This document shows, in pieces, positions 33,669 to 44,342 of a DNA stretch of 64,000 nucleotides (within the stretch, counting starts at the first letter, position 1; each line of letters opens with the position of its first letter). A program made the translations under genes and the position numbers. This stretch comes from Paracoccaceae bacterium. Its GTDB lineage: Bacteria > Pseudomonadota > Alphaproteobacteria > Rhodobacterales > Rhodobacteraceae. Below the pieces are notes generated by a model. It did not search any database. It saw only the letters and a program-made list of their open reading frames with translations, and was not told where the DNA came from. The stretch spans positions 16,047 through 80,046 of the forward strand of contig CACOXV010000007.1 of NCBI GenBank assembly GCA_902631295.1. The letters run 5' to 3'.

Positions 33669-35078
33669 CTATTTGATGATAACTCCCGGGTTCATAATCC
33701 CATTTGGGTCGAATAAATCTTTCAGCTTTCGCATTAGATCTAATTTTACTGGACTACTGTATTTTATTAAATCTTTCACCTTAGATCGACCTATACCATG
33801 CTCAGCACTTACAGATCCTTTGAACTCTACGGTCAGATCGTGAACAACACTTTCGATCACATCACACTGAGATGAATACTGATCTTTTGTTTTTCCAGTT
33901 TCTGGAAAAACATTAAAATGCAAATTTCCATCACCTAAATGTCCAAAACAATTTATACGAAATCGACCAATAGAAGATAATTCAATTTGAGCTCTGTCTA
34001 TAAATGTTGAAATTTCTGAAAGAGGTAAAGAAAGATCATGACTGGCTATAGCACCAATTCTTCGATTAGCTTCAGGTATTGTTTCTCTAAGCTTCCACAG
34101 AGCATCACTTTCTTTTTTAGATTTCGCAAGCACGCCATCATAGACCAACTTATGATAACAAATTTTTTCATAAAGTTTGATCATAGAGTTTTCCGCATTT
34201 CTAGCCGATCCGAATCCTAATTGGATAAGAATTGCCCAATCAGGTATTTTGCTAAACGGAAGTTGTACCGAAGGCATTGCTTCTTTAATGAAAGAAAAAC
34301 CCTGGCCTGATAATAATTCAAATGCACTTAACCCCTCAGAAACAAAATCTTGAGTGATATTAAGAGCAGCTAGTGCAGCCTTTGGACTGTTCACAAAAAG
34401 CAAGGCGGTACTTTCCGATCTTGGTAAAGGAGCCAATCTCAAGGAGGCAGCAGTCACCAAGCCCAAAGATCCCTCAGAGCCTATCAGTAGGCTTTTTAAA
34501 TCATAGCCAGAATTATCTTTCCTCAGACGGCGAAGATCTGACCAAATCTCTCCATTAGGAAAAGTTACTTCTAATCCTAAACATAAATCTCGTGCATTAC
34601 CGTATCGTAAGACCCCTATACCACCTGCGTTAGTAGCTAAATTACCTCCAATTCTAGCGGAACCTTTTGATGCTAAAGATAATGGGAATAAACGGTTATT
34701 ATTCTTAGCCTCATTTTGAATATCTTCCAATGTGCATCCTGCTTCACAAACAATAACATGTTCCTCCGGAAATATATCTATTATCTTTGTCAAACGCTCA
34801 GTTGATAAAATGAGAGGTGAATCAAGGTTTGCTCCAACCTGTCCACCAACTAAGCCAGTACCACCACCATAAGGAATTACAGGCACCCGAGCATCTGAGC
34901 AAATCTTTAAAATTTTTGAGGCCTCAGAAACATTTTGGGGGGCCACTACTGCGCCGATTTTACCGATCCATCTACCACGCGGTTCCTCCTTATAGCTTTG
35001 GCTAGCGGGCCTAAAAACTTTTGGACCACAGGCAATTTCTATTTTGGATAAGAACTTTTTATCAGCGGGGTTAAACAT
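33669..35078 (-). CDS. FAD-linked D-2-hydroxyacid dehydrogenase
   Basis: The product has about 469 residues. It has an FAD_binding_4 domain (PYGGGTGLVGGQVG near 75; ARIGGNLATNAGGIGVLRYG near 145) and a FAD-oxidase C-terminal domain with FGHLGDGNLHFNV and SVSAEHGIGRSKV near 430. This is the group of D-lactate, D-2-hydroxyglutarate and glycolate (GlcD) dehydrogenases, acting at the membrane or in the cytoplasm; the substrate cannot be fixed by eye. No glcE/glcF subunits adjoin, so GlcD of a complex is less likely. Confidence 0.85.
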   Translation of the reverse strand: MFNPADKKFLSKIEIACGPKVFRPASQSYKEEPRGRWIGKIGAVVAPQNVSEASKILKICSDARVPVIPYGGGTGLVGGQVGANLDSPLILSTERLTKIIDIFPEEHVIVCEAGCTLEDIQNEAKNNNRLFPLSLASKGSARIGGNLATNAGGIGVLRYGNARDLCLGLEVTFPNGEIWSDLRRLRKDNSGYDLKSLLIGSEGSLGLVTAASLRLAPLPRSESTALLFVNSPKAALAALNITQDFVSEGLSAFELLSGQGFSFIKEAMPSVQLPFSKIPDWAILIQLGFGSARNAENSMIKLYEKICYHKLVYDGVLAKSKKESDALWKLRETIPEANRRIGAIASHDLSLPLSEISTFIDRAQIELSSIGRFRINCFGHLGDGNLHFNVFPETGKTKDQYSSQCDVIESVVHDLTVEFKGSVSAEHGIGRSKVKDLIKYSSPVKLDLMRKLKDLFDPNGIMNPGVIIK

Positions 35079-35129
35079 CAAAGTTAATCTACCAAATTAA
35101 AATCACATAATTTCGTTTGCGCGCTAATA

Positions 35130-35720
35130 TTATAAAACCCCAGTATCAGTTTTTCCTCGTCTATCATAACGCAAGGATGCATATAAAACATGAGTGCGCC
35201 ACCGACCATCAATTTGAATGTAAGCCTGAGCTACTCCCTCATACTTGAACCCACATTTTTCCAGAACTTTACGCGACGGGGTATTTTCTGGCAAGCAAGC
35301 TGACTCAATTCTACTTATATCTAATGTACCAAATGCGTAATGAACCAGAGCGGATATAGCTTCTGACATAAAACCTTTGCGAACGTACGGAAGCCCAATC
35401 CAATAGCCCATGGTAGCGGTTTGATTTGGTCCCCTTCGTATATTGTCTAGAGTTATTGCTCCTATCAGCACTCCATCATTTCTGTTGATTATAAATAAGG
35501 GGATAGCAGTGCCATGCTGTATTGAGCGCTTTGCCCAATTAACTCGATTTATAAAAGGCCTTCTAAGTAGATGGTCGTGAGACCAAGTTGGTTCCCAAGG
35601 AGTTAAAAACTCTTTTGATTCAAAACGTAGCTGAGACCAGTTTTTATGGTCTGAGAGCTGAGGCAGCCGCAAGTCTAGTCTATCTGTCTGTATCAGCAAC
35701 TGACGCTTACTAAATAGCAT
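35130..35720 (-). CDS. GNAT acetyltransferase, RimJ/RimL type
   Basis: The 196-residue protein has the RimJ-like start TDRLDLRLPQLSDHKNWSQLR, the acetyl-CoA loop GLPYVRKGFMSEAISALVHYAF, and the family segment ENTPSRKVLEKCGFKYEGVAQAYIQIDGRWRTHVLYASLR. It probably acetylates a protein N-terminus (S5/S18-type) or another amine. It lies 2 bp downstream of the M16 peptidase gene on the same strand, in the thrC-M16-GNAT order I recall from Rhodobacterales. Confidence 0.9.
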   Translation of the reverse strand: MLFSKRQLLIQTDRLDLRLPQLSDHKNWSQLRFESKEFLTPWEPTWSHDHLLRRPFINRVNWAKRSIQHGTAIPLFIINRNDGVLIGAITLDNIRRGPNQTATMGYWIGLPYVRKGFMSEAISALVHYAFGTLDISRIESACLPENTPSRKVLEKCGFKYEGVAQAYIQIDGRWRTHVLYASLRYDRRGKTDTGVL

Positions 35721-35722
35721 TT

Positions 35723-36988
35723 TCAGGCGGCTCGTCGCTTTTCTAAATCAATAAGATCTGGGGCCAAACCTACCGGGCCATACAAGGCCATTGCAGTTTT
35801 TGTTGTAAACGCAATTTTCTCTACATAATTTCGCATATCGTTTAAACCTATTGCATCAATTTTATGAACAGTTTCTTCTATACTTGGAACGCGATCCCAT
35901 ATTGAAACCATCCGTGCAAGTCGCTCTGCACGAGAAGATGCGCTTTCAAGGCCCATTAGCAAACCTGCTTTCATTTGAGCACGTGCACGATCCAACTCAG
36001 ACTGACTGAAGTTATCAGCAGCCCTTTTTAGTTCATCGAAGGTTAGTTCGCTTAATTCCTTTAATTTTTCCTCACTAGTACCTGCATATATTAAAGTACT
36101 GCCACCGTCACGATATGCTACTGACTGCGCGAAAATAGAATAACATAGGCCCCGTTTTTCTCGGATTTCTTGGAAAAGGCGGGAAGACATTCCTCCGCCA
36201 AGTGCTACGCTATAAATCTGCGCTGCGTAAATTTCGTCATCAACATAACTAGGCCCATCAAAAGCTAAGGCCATATGTGCTTGCTCTAATTTTTTTTCTC
36301 TTCGAAACTCGCCACCGTGAAAATTGGTTGAAGTAATTGGAGATCTTGTCTTTTTCAGTTTTAGATCACCAAAATGTTCCTTTGCCAAAGACACAATCTG
36401 CTCGTGATTTACCCCACCAGCAGCTGCCAAAATCAACCTATCAGGAGAGTAATTTTCGGATACAAAATCAGATAGGTCACGCTTATCAAATTTTTGAACC
36501 TTTTCTGCAGGACCTAAGATTGTTCGCCCCATCGGTTGATCAGGGTATGCCGTTTCCTGCAACCAATCAAAAATTATATCATCTGGAGTATCTAATGATT
36601 GACCGATTTCTTGCAGAATGACATTACGTTCGACTTCTATTTCTCTTTTATCAAAAATCGAATTCTTCAAAATATCTGCCAAAATATCGATAGCTAACGG
36701 TATATTTTCGTTTAACAATCTGACATAATAAGCCGTTACTTCTCTGGAAGTATAAGCATTTATATACCCACCTACATCTTCAATCGCTTCAGCTATATCG
36801 AATGCAGACCTCTTAGCAGTTCCCTTAAATGCCATATGCTCTAAAAAGTGAGCAATCCCATTTTGTTCAGGGCGCTCATGGCGACCTCCCGCGTCAACCC
36901 AAACTCCGATCGAAGCTGATTGCAAACCCGGCATATGCTCCGTGACAATACGAAATCCATTTTCTAATTTTTCAGTTTGAACTGTCAC
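35723..36988 (-). CDS. M16 family zinc peptidase (processing-peptidase like)
   Basis: The 421-residue protein is close to the mitochondrial processing peptidase beta group. The inverted zinc motif HxxEH is HFLEH at 47-51 within NGIAHFLEHMAFKGT, with the distal Glu in the EIEVERNVILQEI segment. The C-terminal half is the paired non-catalytic M16 domain (GGGMSSRLFQEIREKRGLCYSI). It has no signal peptide. It starts 2 bp after the thrC stop, so the two are co-translated. Confidence 0.92.
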   Translation of the reverse strand: MTVQTEKLENGFRIVTEHMPGLQSASIGVWVDAGGRHERPEQNGIAHFLEHMAFKGTAKRSAFDIAEAIEDVGGYINAYTSREVTAYYVRLLNENIPLAIDILADILKNSIFDKREIEVERNVILQEIGQSLDTPDDIIFDWLQETAYPDQPMGRTILGPAEKVQKFDKRDLSDFVSENYSPDRLILAAAGGVNHEQIVSLAKEHFGDLKLKKTRSPITSTNFHGGEFRREKKLEQAHMALAFDGPSYVDDEIYAAQIYSVALGGGMSSRLFQEIREKRGLCYSIFAQSVAYRDGGSTLIYAGTSEEKLKELSELTFDELKRAADNFSQSELDRARAQMKAGLLMGLESASSRAERLARMVSIWDRVPSIEETVHKIDAIGLNDMRNYVEKIAFTTKTAMALYGPVGLAPDLIDLEKRRAA

Positions 36989-36989
36989 A

Positions 36990-38375
36990 TTATATCCTGT
37001 CTCTAATTAAATTTTTTAACTGAACCACATCGTTATCAACTTTTAAAATCCGCTCCGGTCTGTCAAATAGATCACTCATTATGTTTGGGAGCTCTGGATT
37101 TACTTCTGAAGCGTTTTTAACAGCAGCTGGAAATTTTGCAGGATGTGCTGTCGCTAGTGTAACCATAGGCACTTTATTATTACGCAACTCGTCCGCAACC
37201 TTTACCCCTATAGCTGTGTGTGGGCAAAGTAGCTGGGCTGATCTAGTCAAAATGGTCTTAATCGTATCAAAAGTTTCGACTTCAGTCGCCATACCAGAAG
37301 AATAATGCTCCGATAAAGCGATTAAAGCATCGTTTGTAATTTCAAAACCATCATTCTGTTTCAATTGCTCCATGAGTTTTACAATTTCTGTTGTGTCCAG
37401 GCCGTATGCATAGAATAAAGCCCTCTCAAAATTTGAACTGATTTGTATATCCATTGATGGGCTAATTGACGCTGCAACTTGCGTCGTATGATATCCCTTT
37501 CCACTCAAGCATCTATGCAAAATGTCATTCTGGTTGGTGGCCACAACTAATCGTTCAATTGGCAAACCCATTTCTTTTGCAATATAACCAGCAAAAATAT
37601 CACCGAAATTACCAGTTGGAACAGTGAAGCTCACTTTTCGAAGAGGTGCACCTAGCGAAACTGCAGATGAAAAATAATATACAATTTGTGCAAGAACGCG
37701 CGCCCAGTTTATAGAATTAATACCTGCAAGTTGCACTTCGTTACGAAATTCATGGTCGTTAAACATATCTTTTACACGAGATTGACAGTCATCAAAGGTT
37801 CCGTCGACCGCAATCGCATGAACGTTACTTTCTTTCGCAGTTGTCATTTGCCTGCGTTGAACATCCGAAACTCGCCCATCTGGAAAGAGAATGAAAACAT
37901 TCACCGCGTCTAGACCCCTAAAAGCCTCTATAGCAGCACTACCAGTATCTCCACTTGTTGCACCAATTATTGTGACTTTTTGCTTACGGCGGTTTAACGC
38001 GACCTGAAATAGTTGTCCGATTAATTGCATAGCGAAGTCTTTGAATGCAAGGGTCGGACCATGAAAGAGCTCTAATAAAAAATGATTAGCCTCCAACTCA
38101 ACCAAGGGAGCGCATGAAACATGGCTGAAATCTGCGTAGGCTTTTTCAATAATGTCGATTAAAGAATCATCGTCGAATGCATCATCCACGAAGGGTTTAA
38201 TTATTCTAAATGCAATGTCTTGATAACGTAAACCCTGCAGAGATAGAATTTCATCTTTGGTTAACTTAGGAATGTGAGCTGGAACATATAATCCACCGTC
38301 CAGAGCCAAGCCCGTAAGCATTGCTTCCTCGAAGCTAAGCGCAGGAGCCGCTCCACGGGTTGAGATATACTTCAT
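36990..38375 (-). CDS. thrC: threonine synthase
   Basis: The product has about 461 residues. The PLP lysine lies in HGPTLAFKDFAMQ near residue 105, with GATSGDTGSAAIEAF and FTVPTGNFGDIFAGYIAKEM for phosphate and cofactor binding. It converts O-phosphohomoserine to threonine. The start ATG overlaps the TGA of surf1 (ATGA), so the nine extra codons of the track ORF are rejected. The M16 peptidase and GNAT genes follow. Confidence 0.95.
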   Translation of the reverse strand: MKYISTRGAAPALSFEEAMLTGLALDGGLYVPAHIPKLTKDEILSLQGLRYQDIAFRIIKPFVDDAFDDDSLIDIIEKAYADFSHVSCAPLVELEANHFLLELFHGPTLAFKDFAMQLIGQLFQVALNRRKQKVTIIGATSGDTGSAAIEAFRGLDAVNVFILFPDGRVSDVQRRQMTTAKESNVHAIAVDGTFDDCQSRVKDMFNDHEFRNEVQLAGINSINWARVLAQIVYYFSSAVSLGAPLRKVSFTVPTGNFGDIFAGYIAKEMGLPIERLVVATNQNDILHRCLSGKGYHTTQVAASISPSMDIQISSNFERALFYAYGLDTTEIVKLMEQLKQNDGFEITNDALIALSEHYSSGMATEVETFDTIKTILTRSAQLLCPHTAIGVKVADELRNNKVPMVTLATAHPAKFPAAVKNASEVNPELPNIMSDLFDRPERILKVDNDVVQLKNLIRDRI

Positions 38376-39046
38376 TTTACAGCCTTTTGCCTTGTAGTCC
38401 AAATAAATAGACAGCTCATAAGAGCCCAGATTATGGCTAAAGAAAACCAGGTAATCGCGTACTGTAAGTGATCATTTGGAATGTGCGTAGTGTCAATAGG
38501 CATTGGCTTAATATTTTGATCTTTTAATGTTGAATCTTTTAGAATTATTAATATCGGTTCCGTTTGCAAAGCAGATGCAACACGCTCTACGTTACGCGCA
38601 AACCAAATATTATTTTCAAAATCAGGTTCCGGAGTGAAGTTGTCTACTTCATCAGGCCAATGCAAATTTCCAACTAAAGAAATATCATTAATCAAATCTA
38701 CATCATAATCAGTTTCAAGCCCCACGAAACCCAGATCTACAAGCAGCCTTCGTCCATTTGTGCGGAAAACATGAATTATGCGATAACCAGCTCCATAACG
38801 CTTTTTACTCGCCAGTACCCGAATGCTTTCTTTCAAAAACTGTCCAGAAATTTCTACAGATAAATATTTATGAACACTTTCAGAGGGCTCAACTGGCAAA
38901 GGCACTGGGGCTGCAGCAATTTTTTGATCTATCTTATTTAAGACGCCTAGTTTCCAATACAGCCTGTCAATTTGCCACTTACCCAGATAAAGCAAACATG
39001 CTGTTCCAGCGAAACCAATAAACACTATGAACCAAATACGCTTCAT
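38372..39046 (-). CDS. surf1: SURF1 family cytochrome oxidase assembly protein
   Basis: The 224-residue protein has a transmembrane helix at each end (about 4-22 and 198-216). The SURF1 features are LGKWQIDRLYWKLGVLNKID near residue 21, GYRIIHVFRTNGRRLLVDLGFV near 88, and a C-terminal TTHIPNDHLQYAITWFSLAIIWALM. It helps insert haem a into subunit I. It lies between ctaE and thrC, all reading left, and couples to thrC through ATGA. Confidence 0.92.
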   Translation of the reverse strand: MKRIWFIVFIGFAGTACLLYLGKWQIDRLYWKLGVLNKIDQKIAAAPVPLPVEPSESVHKYLSVEISGQFLKESIRVLASKKRYGAGYRIIHVFRTNGRRLLVDLGFVGLETDYDVDLINDISLVGNLHWPDEVDNFTPEPDFENNIWFARNVERVASALQTEPILIILKDSTLKDQNIKPMPIDTTHIPNDHLQYAITWFSLAIIWALMSCLFIWTTRQKAVK

Positions 39047-39135
39047 TGGCTTAATTCTTTAAACGCGAAATACGCTAGTAACAAGTAGTGGGTTTATGCA
39101 TTTGACTAATTTTGCTTTTGGAAAAAAAGTAAATA

Positions 39136-39936
39136 TCAGCCTCCCCAAACATATACAGCCGCAAAAAGAAATAGCCAAACTACGTCTACAAAGTGCCAGT
39201 ACCAAGCAGCTGCCTCAAAACCGAGATGACTTTCAGGCGAAAAATGACCACGCAAAGTTCTCATAAGGCAAATAAATAGAAATATAGTGCCTACAATGAC
39301 ATGGAATCCATGAAATCCAGTCGCCATAAAAAAATTGGCGCCGTAGATATTACCACTGAAACCAAATGCCGCATGGCTGTACTCGTAAGCTTGGAAAACG
39401 GTAAAAATACCTCCTAATAAAATTGCTAAAATTAAGCCATTTTTTATATCTTTCCGATTATTCTCATGTACCAGAGCGTGGTGCGCCCATGTAGCTGCAG
39501 CACCAGAGCATAGTAAAATAAGTGTGTTAATTAGGGGTAAATGCCAGGGATCGAAAGTTTCAATTCCTACAGGTGGCCAAACACCATCGGCTATAGGGGA
39601 CTGATCTGACATTGGATACATGGCGTGTTTAAAAAAACTCCAAAACCAAGCTGCAAAAAACATTACTTCCGACATGATAAAAAGGATAAAACCGTAACGC
39701 AGCCCTATTAAAACTACCGGGGTATGATCACCCTCTTTATTTTCAGTAACAGTATCAGCCCACCATCCAAACATTACATAAAGAACGCCAACAAACCCAA
39801 TTAGAAGAAGCCAAGGACCGTTTCCGTGAAAAAACAAAACAGCGCCAAACAACATTACGAAAGCTGCAACTGACCCGATAAATGGCCAGAGAGATGGATT
39901 TAAAATGTGATAATCGTGATTTTTTACATGTGCCAT
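39136..39936 (-). CDS. ctaE: cytochrome c oxidase subunit III
   Basis: The 266-residue protein with seven transmembrane helices is typical of aa3-type oxidase subunit [16 protein letters not shown] at the start, [48 protein letters not shown] and [16 protein letters not shown]. The conserved Glu of the FIMSE segment is present. It overlaps ctaG by 13 bp. Subunit I (ctaD) is not in this window. Confidence 0.96.
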   Translation of the reverse strand: MAHVKNHDYHILNPSLWPFIGSVAAFVMLFGAVLFFHGNGPWLLLIGFVGVLYVMFGWWADTVTENKEGDHTPVVLIGLRYGFILFIMSEVMFFAAWFWSFFKHAMYPMSDQSPIADGVWPPVGIETFDPWHLPLINTLILLCSGAAATWAHHALVHENNRKDIKNGLILAILLGGIFTVFQAYEYSHAAFGFSGNIYGANFFMATGFHGFHVIVGTIFLFICLMRTLRGHFSPESHLGFEAAAWYWHFVDVVWLFLFAAVYVWGG

Positions 39937-40535
39937 AATTGTCCCTCTTTGGCGTCGCTATTTAAGTCTGTGCTCGGGTAGTGACTATTAAATTTTGCTT
40001 CATCCACTGGCAGATCAATCTCGTAAAAAGTATACGACAGCGTGATGGTTTTAGCAAATTTGGCGTCTTTATCATTTACTAACTCAGGATCTACAAAAAA
40101 TGTCACAGGCATTTGTACCCGTTCACCTGGCTGTAGAATCTGCTCTTGAAAGCAGAAACAGTCAATTTTATTGAAAAAGGACCCAGCACCGTAAGGGGTA
40201 ACATTATAACTGGCGGATCCCGCGATTGGTCGGCTCGTTGGATTATATGCTTCGTAAAACGCGAGTGCTGTTTCTCCAAGTTTAACCTCTAGCTGTCTTT
40301 CAACTGGCATGAATTCCCAAGGCATATCACGCTCCAAAGAAGCATCAAACCTTATTGTTATTGTCTCGTCTAAGATAATTTTAGACTCAACTTCTGAAAC
40401 ATTTGTATAGCCACCGTACCCGGTAACTCGACAAAAAAGATCATATAGAGGAACTGAGGCCCAAGCCATTGCTCCCATAAAAAATACCACACCTAAGGCA
40501 TAAAGAGCGGTCTTTTGATTTGCACTCTCATTCAC
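39924..40535 (-). CDS. ctaG: cytochrome c oxidase assembly protein CtaG (Cox11)
   Basis: The product has about 203 residues and delivers copper to CuB of subunit I. It has one N-terminal membrane helix, the segment [15 protein letters not shown], and the copper-binding CFCFQEQ near residue 125. GTG 40535 is preferred: it overlaps the stop of the preceding 55-residue gene, has GGAG nine bases upstream, and gives the usual short N-terminus. The track's extra 18 residues lie in that preceding gene. Confidence 0.93.
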   Translation of the reverse strand: MNESANQKTALYALGVVFFMGAMAWASVPLYDLFCRVTGYGGYTNVSEVESKIILDETITIRFDASLERDMPWEFMPVERQLEVKLGETALAFYEAYNPTSRPIAGSASYNVTPYGAGSFFNKIDCFCFQEQILQPGERVQMPVTFFVDPELVNDKDAKFAKTITLSYTFYEIDLPVDEAKFNSHYPSTDLNSDAKEGQLWHM

Positions 40536-40695
40536 TACTTGCTGCTCCTGCAATTGCGCTGGAAACATCTCCATCTGTAACTTTAACAACAGTTAGTCCG
40601 AATATAAGAGCTACAAAAGTTACGAGAACAACGCCTATACCAATGTTTTTACTCATACGGCGCTTATGAAGTTCGTGCTCCACACCAAAGTTCAT
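40528..40695 (-). CDS. small membrane protein of the oxidase assembly operon
   Basis: Not in the track because it has 55 residues. The product starts [17 protein letters not shown], has one transmembrane helix ([20 protein letters not shown]) and a short soluble tail. Its ATG overlaps the ctaB TGA as ATGA, and its TGA overlaps the ctaG start, so it is locked into the ctaB-ctaG operon. Rhodobacterales carry a similar small gene at this place; a role in oxidase assembly is inferred from position. Confidence 0.82.
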   Translation of the reverse strand: MNFGVEHELHKRRMSKNIGIGVVLVTFVALIFGLTVVKVTDGDVSSAIAGAASSE

Positions 40696-41633
40696 AAGAG
40701 CCCCCATGAAAAATTTGTACCAAGCCCTCTGTCTACGAGAATAGAACCAAATTGTAAAAAAAGATACACTAGTGAGTACCGAAAAAATCTGCGCTCTACA
40801 CTAAAATTATCTTCCTCAGCTTCGTGATCGCCTCTCACCCAAATGTTGAACGCCATAGCTATGAACAATGAGTTAAGTACTAAGGCAGTTCCAAGATAAA
40901 CCCAGCCACCTAGCGAAGTAAAAGACGTAAATAATGCAAAAAGAGCTAATGAAATTGTATAGAAAAAAATATGGTTTCTGGTAGAACGCCGACCATGCGT
41001 AACTGTAAGCATTGGTACGCTTGCCTTTTCATAATCATCTCGGATGAAAAGGGCTAAAGCCCAAAAATGTGGTGGGGTCCACAGAAATATTAACGAAAAC
41101 ATAAGAACACTCTCAACTGATATTCCTGAGGTAGCAACGGCCCAACCAATCATAGGAGGAAAAGCACCTGCTGCTCCACCAATAACAATATTTTGGGGGG
41201 TCCATCTTTTTAACCATATAGTGTAAATCACAACATAAAAGAAAATAGTAAAGACCAATAACGCCGCAGCGAACCAATTTGCAGACAATCCAAGCATCAA
41301 AACAGAAATACCTGCCAGTGCAAAACCAAATGCTTTAGCTTCATCACCGGTAATTTTTCCAGTAGGAATTGGACGGTTTCTGGTACGACGCATTAGGCTG
41401 TCGATATCAGATTCATACCACATATTTAAAGCACCAGACGCGCCACCACCAAGTGCGATAAATATAATTGAAACTAATATTGTGAATGGATGCACCTCAA
41501 TCGGGGCCGCGATAATACCCACTAAAGCTGTAAATACGACCAAAATCATCACTCTCGGCTTTAAAAGAGCAATATAATCACTGATATCAGACTCAGTATC
41601 AAATTCGGCTTTTGCTAGAGTTGTATCACTCAT
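40692..41633 (-). CDS. ctaB: protoheme IX farnesyltransferase (heme O synthase)
   Basis: The 313-residue UbiA-family prenyltransferase has about nine transmembrane helices. The conserved Asp-rich site is [23 protein letters not shown] near residue 70, with [16 protein letters not shown] at the start and [21 protein letters not shown] in the second Asp loop. It adds a farnesyl group to haem b to make haem O, the precursor of haem a. It lies between ctaC and ctaG. Confidence 0.95.
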   Translation of the reverse strand: MSDTTLAKAEFDTESDISDYIALLKPRVMILVVFTALVGIIAAPIEVHPFTILVSIIFIALGGGASGALNMWYESDIDSLMRRTRNRPIPTGKITGDEAKAFGFALAGISVLMLGLSANWFAAALLVFTIFFYVVIYTIWLKRWTPQNIVIGGAAGAFPPMIGWAVATSGISVESVLMFSLIFLWTPPHFWALALFIRDDYEKASVPMLTVTHGRRSTRNHIFFYTISLALFALFTSFTSLGGWVYLGTALVLNSLFIAMAFNIWVRGDHEAEEDNFSVERRFFRYSLVYLFLQFGSILVDRGLGTNFSWGLL

Positions 41634-41694
41634 GGTTATTCTGGGGACCCAATAATTAAATAAAAATTGTAAGTCTTGTTGATATCTAACGCAA

Positions 41695-42573
41695 TCACTT
41701 AACTAGAGCCAACTCGACAGTGCCGCTGATTTCCTTGACCTCAGCGAACTCTTCAATGGCGCCGGACAGCCAAGCATCATAATTTTCCTGGCTTACAACT
41801 TTGACCGTAATTGGCATGTATGCGTGATCTTTACCACAAAGCTCAGAACATTGCCCAAAATAAACGCCTTCTTTCTCTGCTTTGAACCACAACTGTCCCA
41901 GTCTTCCAGGAACAGCATCTTGTTTCACTCCAAAGGCTGGTATGGTCCAACTATGGATTACATCAGCACCCGTAACTTGCATTACAACTACTTTATCAAC
42001 GGGAACCACAACCGCCGTATCTGTCGCAAGTAAAAACTCATCACTAGAATAGCCTGCTTCAATTAACTCCGTTTCTACATCTTGGGTCAAAACTTTACCA
42101 TCACCAATCATATAACTCGCGAAGTCGAACCCGTGGTCTACATACTCATATTCCCAGAACCACTGGTATCCTGTAACTTTGATGTTTATGTCGCCATCGG
42201 GGATAACTTGCTGCTTGAAAAGTACCGGAAGAGAAAACGCTCCAATGAAAACAAGGATTACGATCGGCACCACCGTCCAAGCAACTTCAATTGGCGTATT
42301 ATGGGTGAAAGATGCTGGCTCCGGATTTGATTTACGATTAAATTTAAAAATTACATAACCCAATAGAAATGTTACAAATAGGCTTATTCCTGTAATTATG
42401 ATTAGTAGCATTCCATCCAGCCACTGTAGATCTCTTGCTAACTCTGTTACGGCCGGCTGAAAACCAGTACCTGATTGCTTTGGCACTCCAATCAACTCCA
42501 AATTTTCCTGTGAATTGGCTACTGTTCCCAAGAAAAAGGCTGTTGTGCTGTACTTTAAAATATTTTGTCCCAT
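41695..42573 (-). CDS. ctaC: cytochrome c oxidase subunit II
   Basis: The 292-residue protein has an N-terminal hydrophobic region, two membrane helices (about 52-72 and 95-115), and the periplasmic CuA domain: [29 protein letters not shown] and [14 protein letters not shown], which hold the Cys, His and Met ligands. It receives electrons from cytochrome c. It heads the leftward ctaC-ctaB-small-ctaG-ctaE-surf1-thrC run and is divergent from tldD. Confidence 0.95.
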   Translation of the reverse strand: MGQNILKYSTTAFFLGTVANSQENLELIGVPKQSGTGFQPAVTELARDLQWLDGMLLIIITGISLFVTFLLGYVIFKFNRKSNPEPASFTHNTPIEVAWTVVPIVILVFIGAFSLPVLFKQQVIPDGDINIKVTGYQWFWEYEYVDHGFDFASYMIGDGKVLTQDVETELIEAGYSSDEFLLATDTAVVVPVDKVVVMQVTGADVIHSWTIPAFGVKQDAVPGRLGQLWFKAEKEGVYFGQCSELCGKDHAYMPITVKVVSQENYDAWLSGAIEEFAEVKEISGTVELALVK

Positions 42574-42720
42574 TGTATAACCTTAGCTTATGCTGTGTTT
42601 GGCTGTTGTCTTACTTAAGTTTAAAACCATATTCTTGCTGATAGTTAAAGAAAAAACCTTGCGTCAAAGAGACGCTTTCAATCATTTTCGTCAAATTTAA
42701 TAAAAAACTTGGATTAAAAA

Positions 42721-44142
42721 ATGAAAAATGAAAAATTTCTGCCATTTGAACAGTATTTAGATCAAGACAAAACTAAAAAATTTTTGGCCGACGTACTTAA
42801 AACAGCTGACGACGGTGAATTATTTATTGAAGAAAAACGATCTGAGTCGCTGGTTTTAGACGACCAACGATTAAAGTCAGCCAATTTAGATGCTTCAAAA
42901 GGTTTTGGCCTTCGTGCAGTAAAAAATGAGTCAACTGCGTTTGCCCATTCAACTGAGATAAGTGAAAAATCACTGAATCGAGCTTCAGAAACCATTAAAC
43001 TATTGAACTCGGATAAGGATCAGCAGAATAGTCTTCCTCCCTCAAACGTAATAAGCAAACTGTATAAAGATATTGACCCAATTATTGAGTTACCATTTTC
43101 CTCAAAGGTAGACTTATTGAGAGAAATTGATGACTATGCCAGAAATTTAGATAAAAGAGTTGTTCAAGTATCAGCCTCGGTATCTGCCTCGGTGCAAAAT
43201 ATATCGATTTTGCGGCCTGATTGTGATCTCAAACTCGATACCAGACCATTAACTAGAATAAATGTTTCTGTCAGTGTGGAAGAAATGGGGCGTCGTGAAA
43301 CTGGAAGCGCAGGTGGCGGAGGTAGATATTCACTTTCAATTGTTTCTGAACCAGATATTTGGCGCGGATTTGTGAAAGAAGCTTTGAGGATTGCAGTTTT
43401 AAATTTAAAGGCTGAAGCAGCACCGGCAGGTGTCATGGATGTAGTTTTAGGTCCTGGCTGGCCAGGAATTTTGTTACATGAGGCTGTTGGTCATGGCTTA
43501 GAGGGTGATTTCAATCGGAAAAATACAAGTGCGTTCGCGAACTTGATGGGTAAACAAGTGGCGGCCAAAGGAGTGACAGTTTTAGATGATGGCACAATTC
43601 CGGATAGAAGGGGCTCAATATCTTTTGATGATGAAGGAACTCCGAGCTCAAAAAACACCCTAATTGAGGATGGAATATTAGTGGGGTATATGCAAGATCG
43701 GCAAAACGCCCGTTTAATGGGTACGTCATCAACAGGAAATGGTCGCAGACAAAGTTACGCCCATCCACCCATGCCGCGTATGACAAACACATACATGCTT
43801 GATGGTACGGACAATGTTAAAGATATGCTGTCTTCAGTAAAAAATGGAATTTATGCCGTTGGTTTTGGTGGCGGACAAGTTGACATCACTAATGGGAAGT
43901 TTGTTTTCTCATGTACGGAGGCATATAATGTGAGGAACGGAAAAGTTGGTGCTCCCGTAAAAGGCGCTACGCTTATAGGAGATGGCGCATCGGCTTTGAA
44001 AGAAATCCGCGCGATTGGGGCCGATATGTCTTTAGATCCTGGGATGGGCAATTGCGGAAAGGCTGGACAATGGGTCCCAGTGGGAGTTGGTCAGCCATCA
44101 CTTTTAATAGGTGGTCTTACCGTTGGTGGGTCGCAAACGTAA
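42721..44142 (+). CDS. tldD: metallopeptidase TldD
   Basis: The 473-residue protein has the TldD zinc motif in GILLHEAVGHGLEGDFNRK (HExxxH), the segment SISFDDEGTPSSKNTLIEDGILVGYMQD, and a C-terminal IGADMSLDPGMGNCGKAGQWVPVGVGQPSLLIGGLTVGG. With TldE/PmbA it processes peptides and modified precursors. The TldE partner is not in the window. The gene is divergent from ctaC, an arrangement I recall from roseobacter genomes. Confidence 0.95.
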   Translation: MKNEKFLPFEQYLDQDKTKKFLADVLKTADDGELFIEEKRSESLVLDDQRLKSANLDASKGFGLRAVKNESTAFAHSTEISEKSLNRASETIKLLNSDKDQQNSLPPSNVISKLYKDIDPIIELPFSSKVDLLREIDDYARNLDKRVVQVSASVSASVQNISILRPDCDLKLDTRPLTRINVSVSVEEMGRRETGSAGGGGRYSLSIVSEPDIWRGFVKEALRIAVLNLKAEAAPAGVMDVVLGPGWPGILLHEAVGHGLEGDFNRKNTSAFANLMGKQVAAKGVTVLDDGTIPDRRGSISFDDEGTPSSKNTLIEDGILVGYMQDRQNARLMGTSSTGNGRRQSYAHPPMPRMTNTYMLDGTDNVKDMLSSVKNGIYAVGFGGGQVDITNGKFVFSCTEAYNVRNGKVGAPVKGATLIGDGASALKEIRAIGADMSLDPGMGNCGKAGQWVPVGVGQPSLLIGGLTVGGSQT

Positions 44143-44342
44143 ACCAGATAGTTTTACATTTTAGGGCCGAAGTAGGCATGTACGTCCACAGTCAATTAAT
44201 TTTTGTAAGTCATAAATTTGTACTTTTTGAGATATAATAGAAAATATTTTGGCTTATTGTACAGACAACGGATTGACAACACCCACTCAGTCAATTCATT
44301 AAGCGCCGCGATAACCTATTCGTCGAGTCGGAAGGAAATTAA

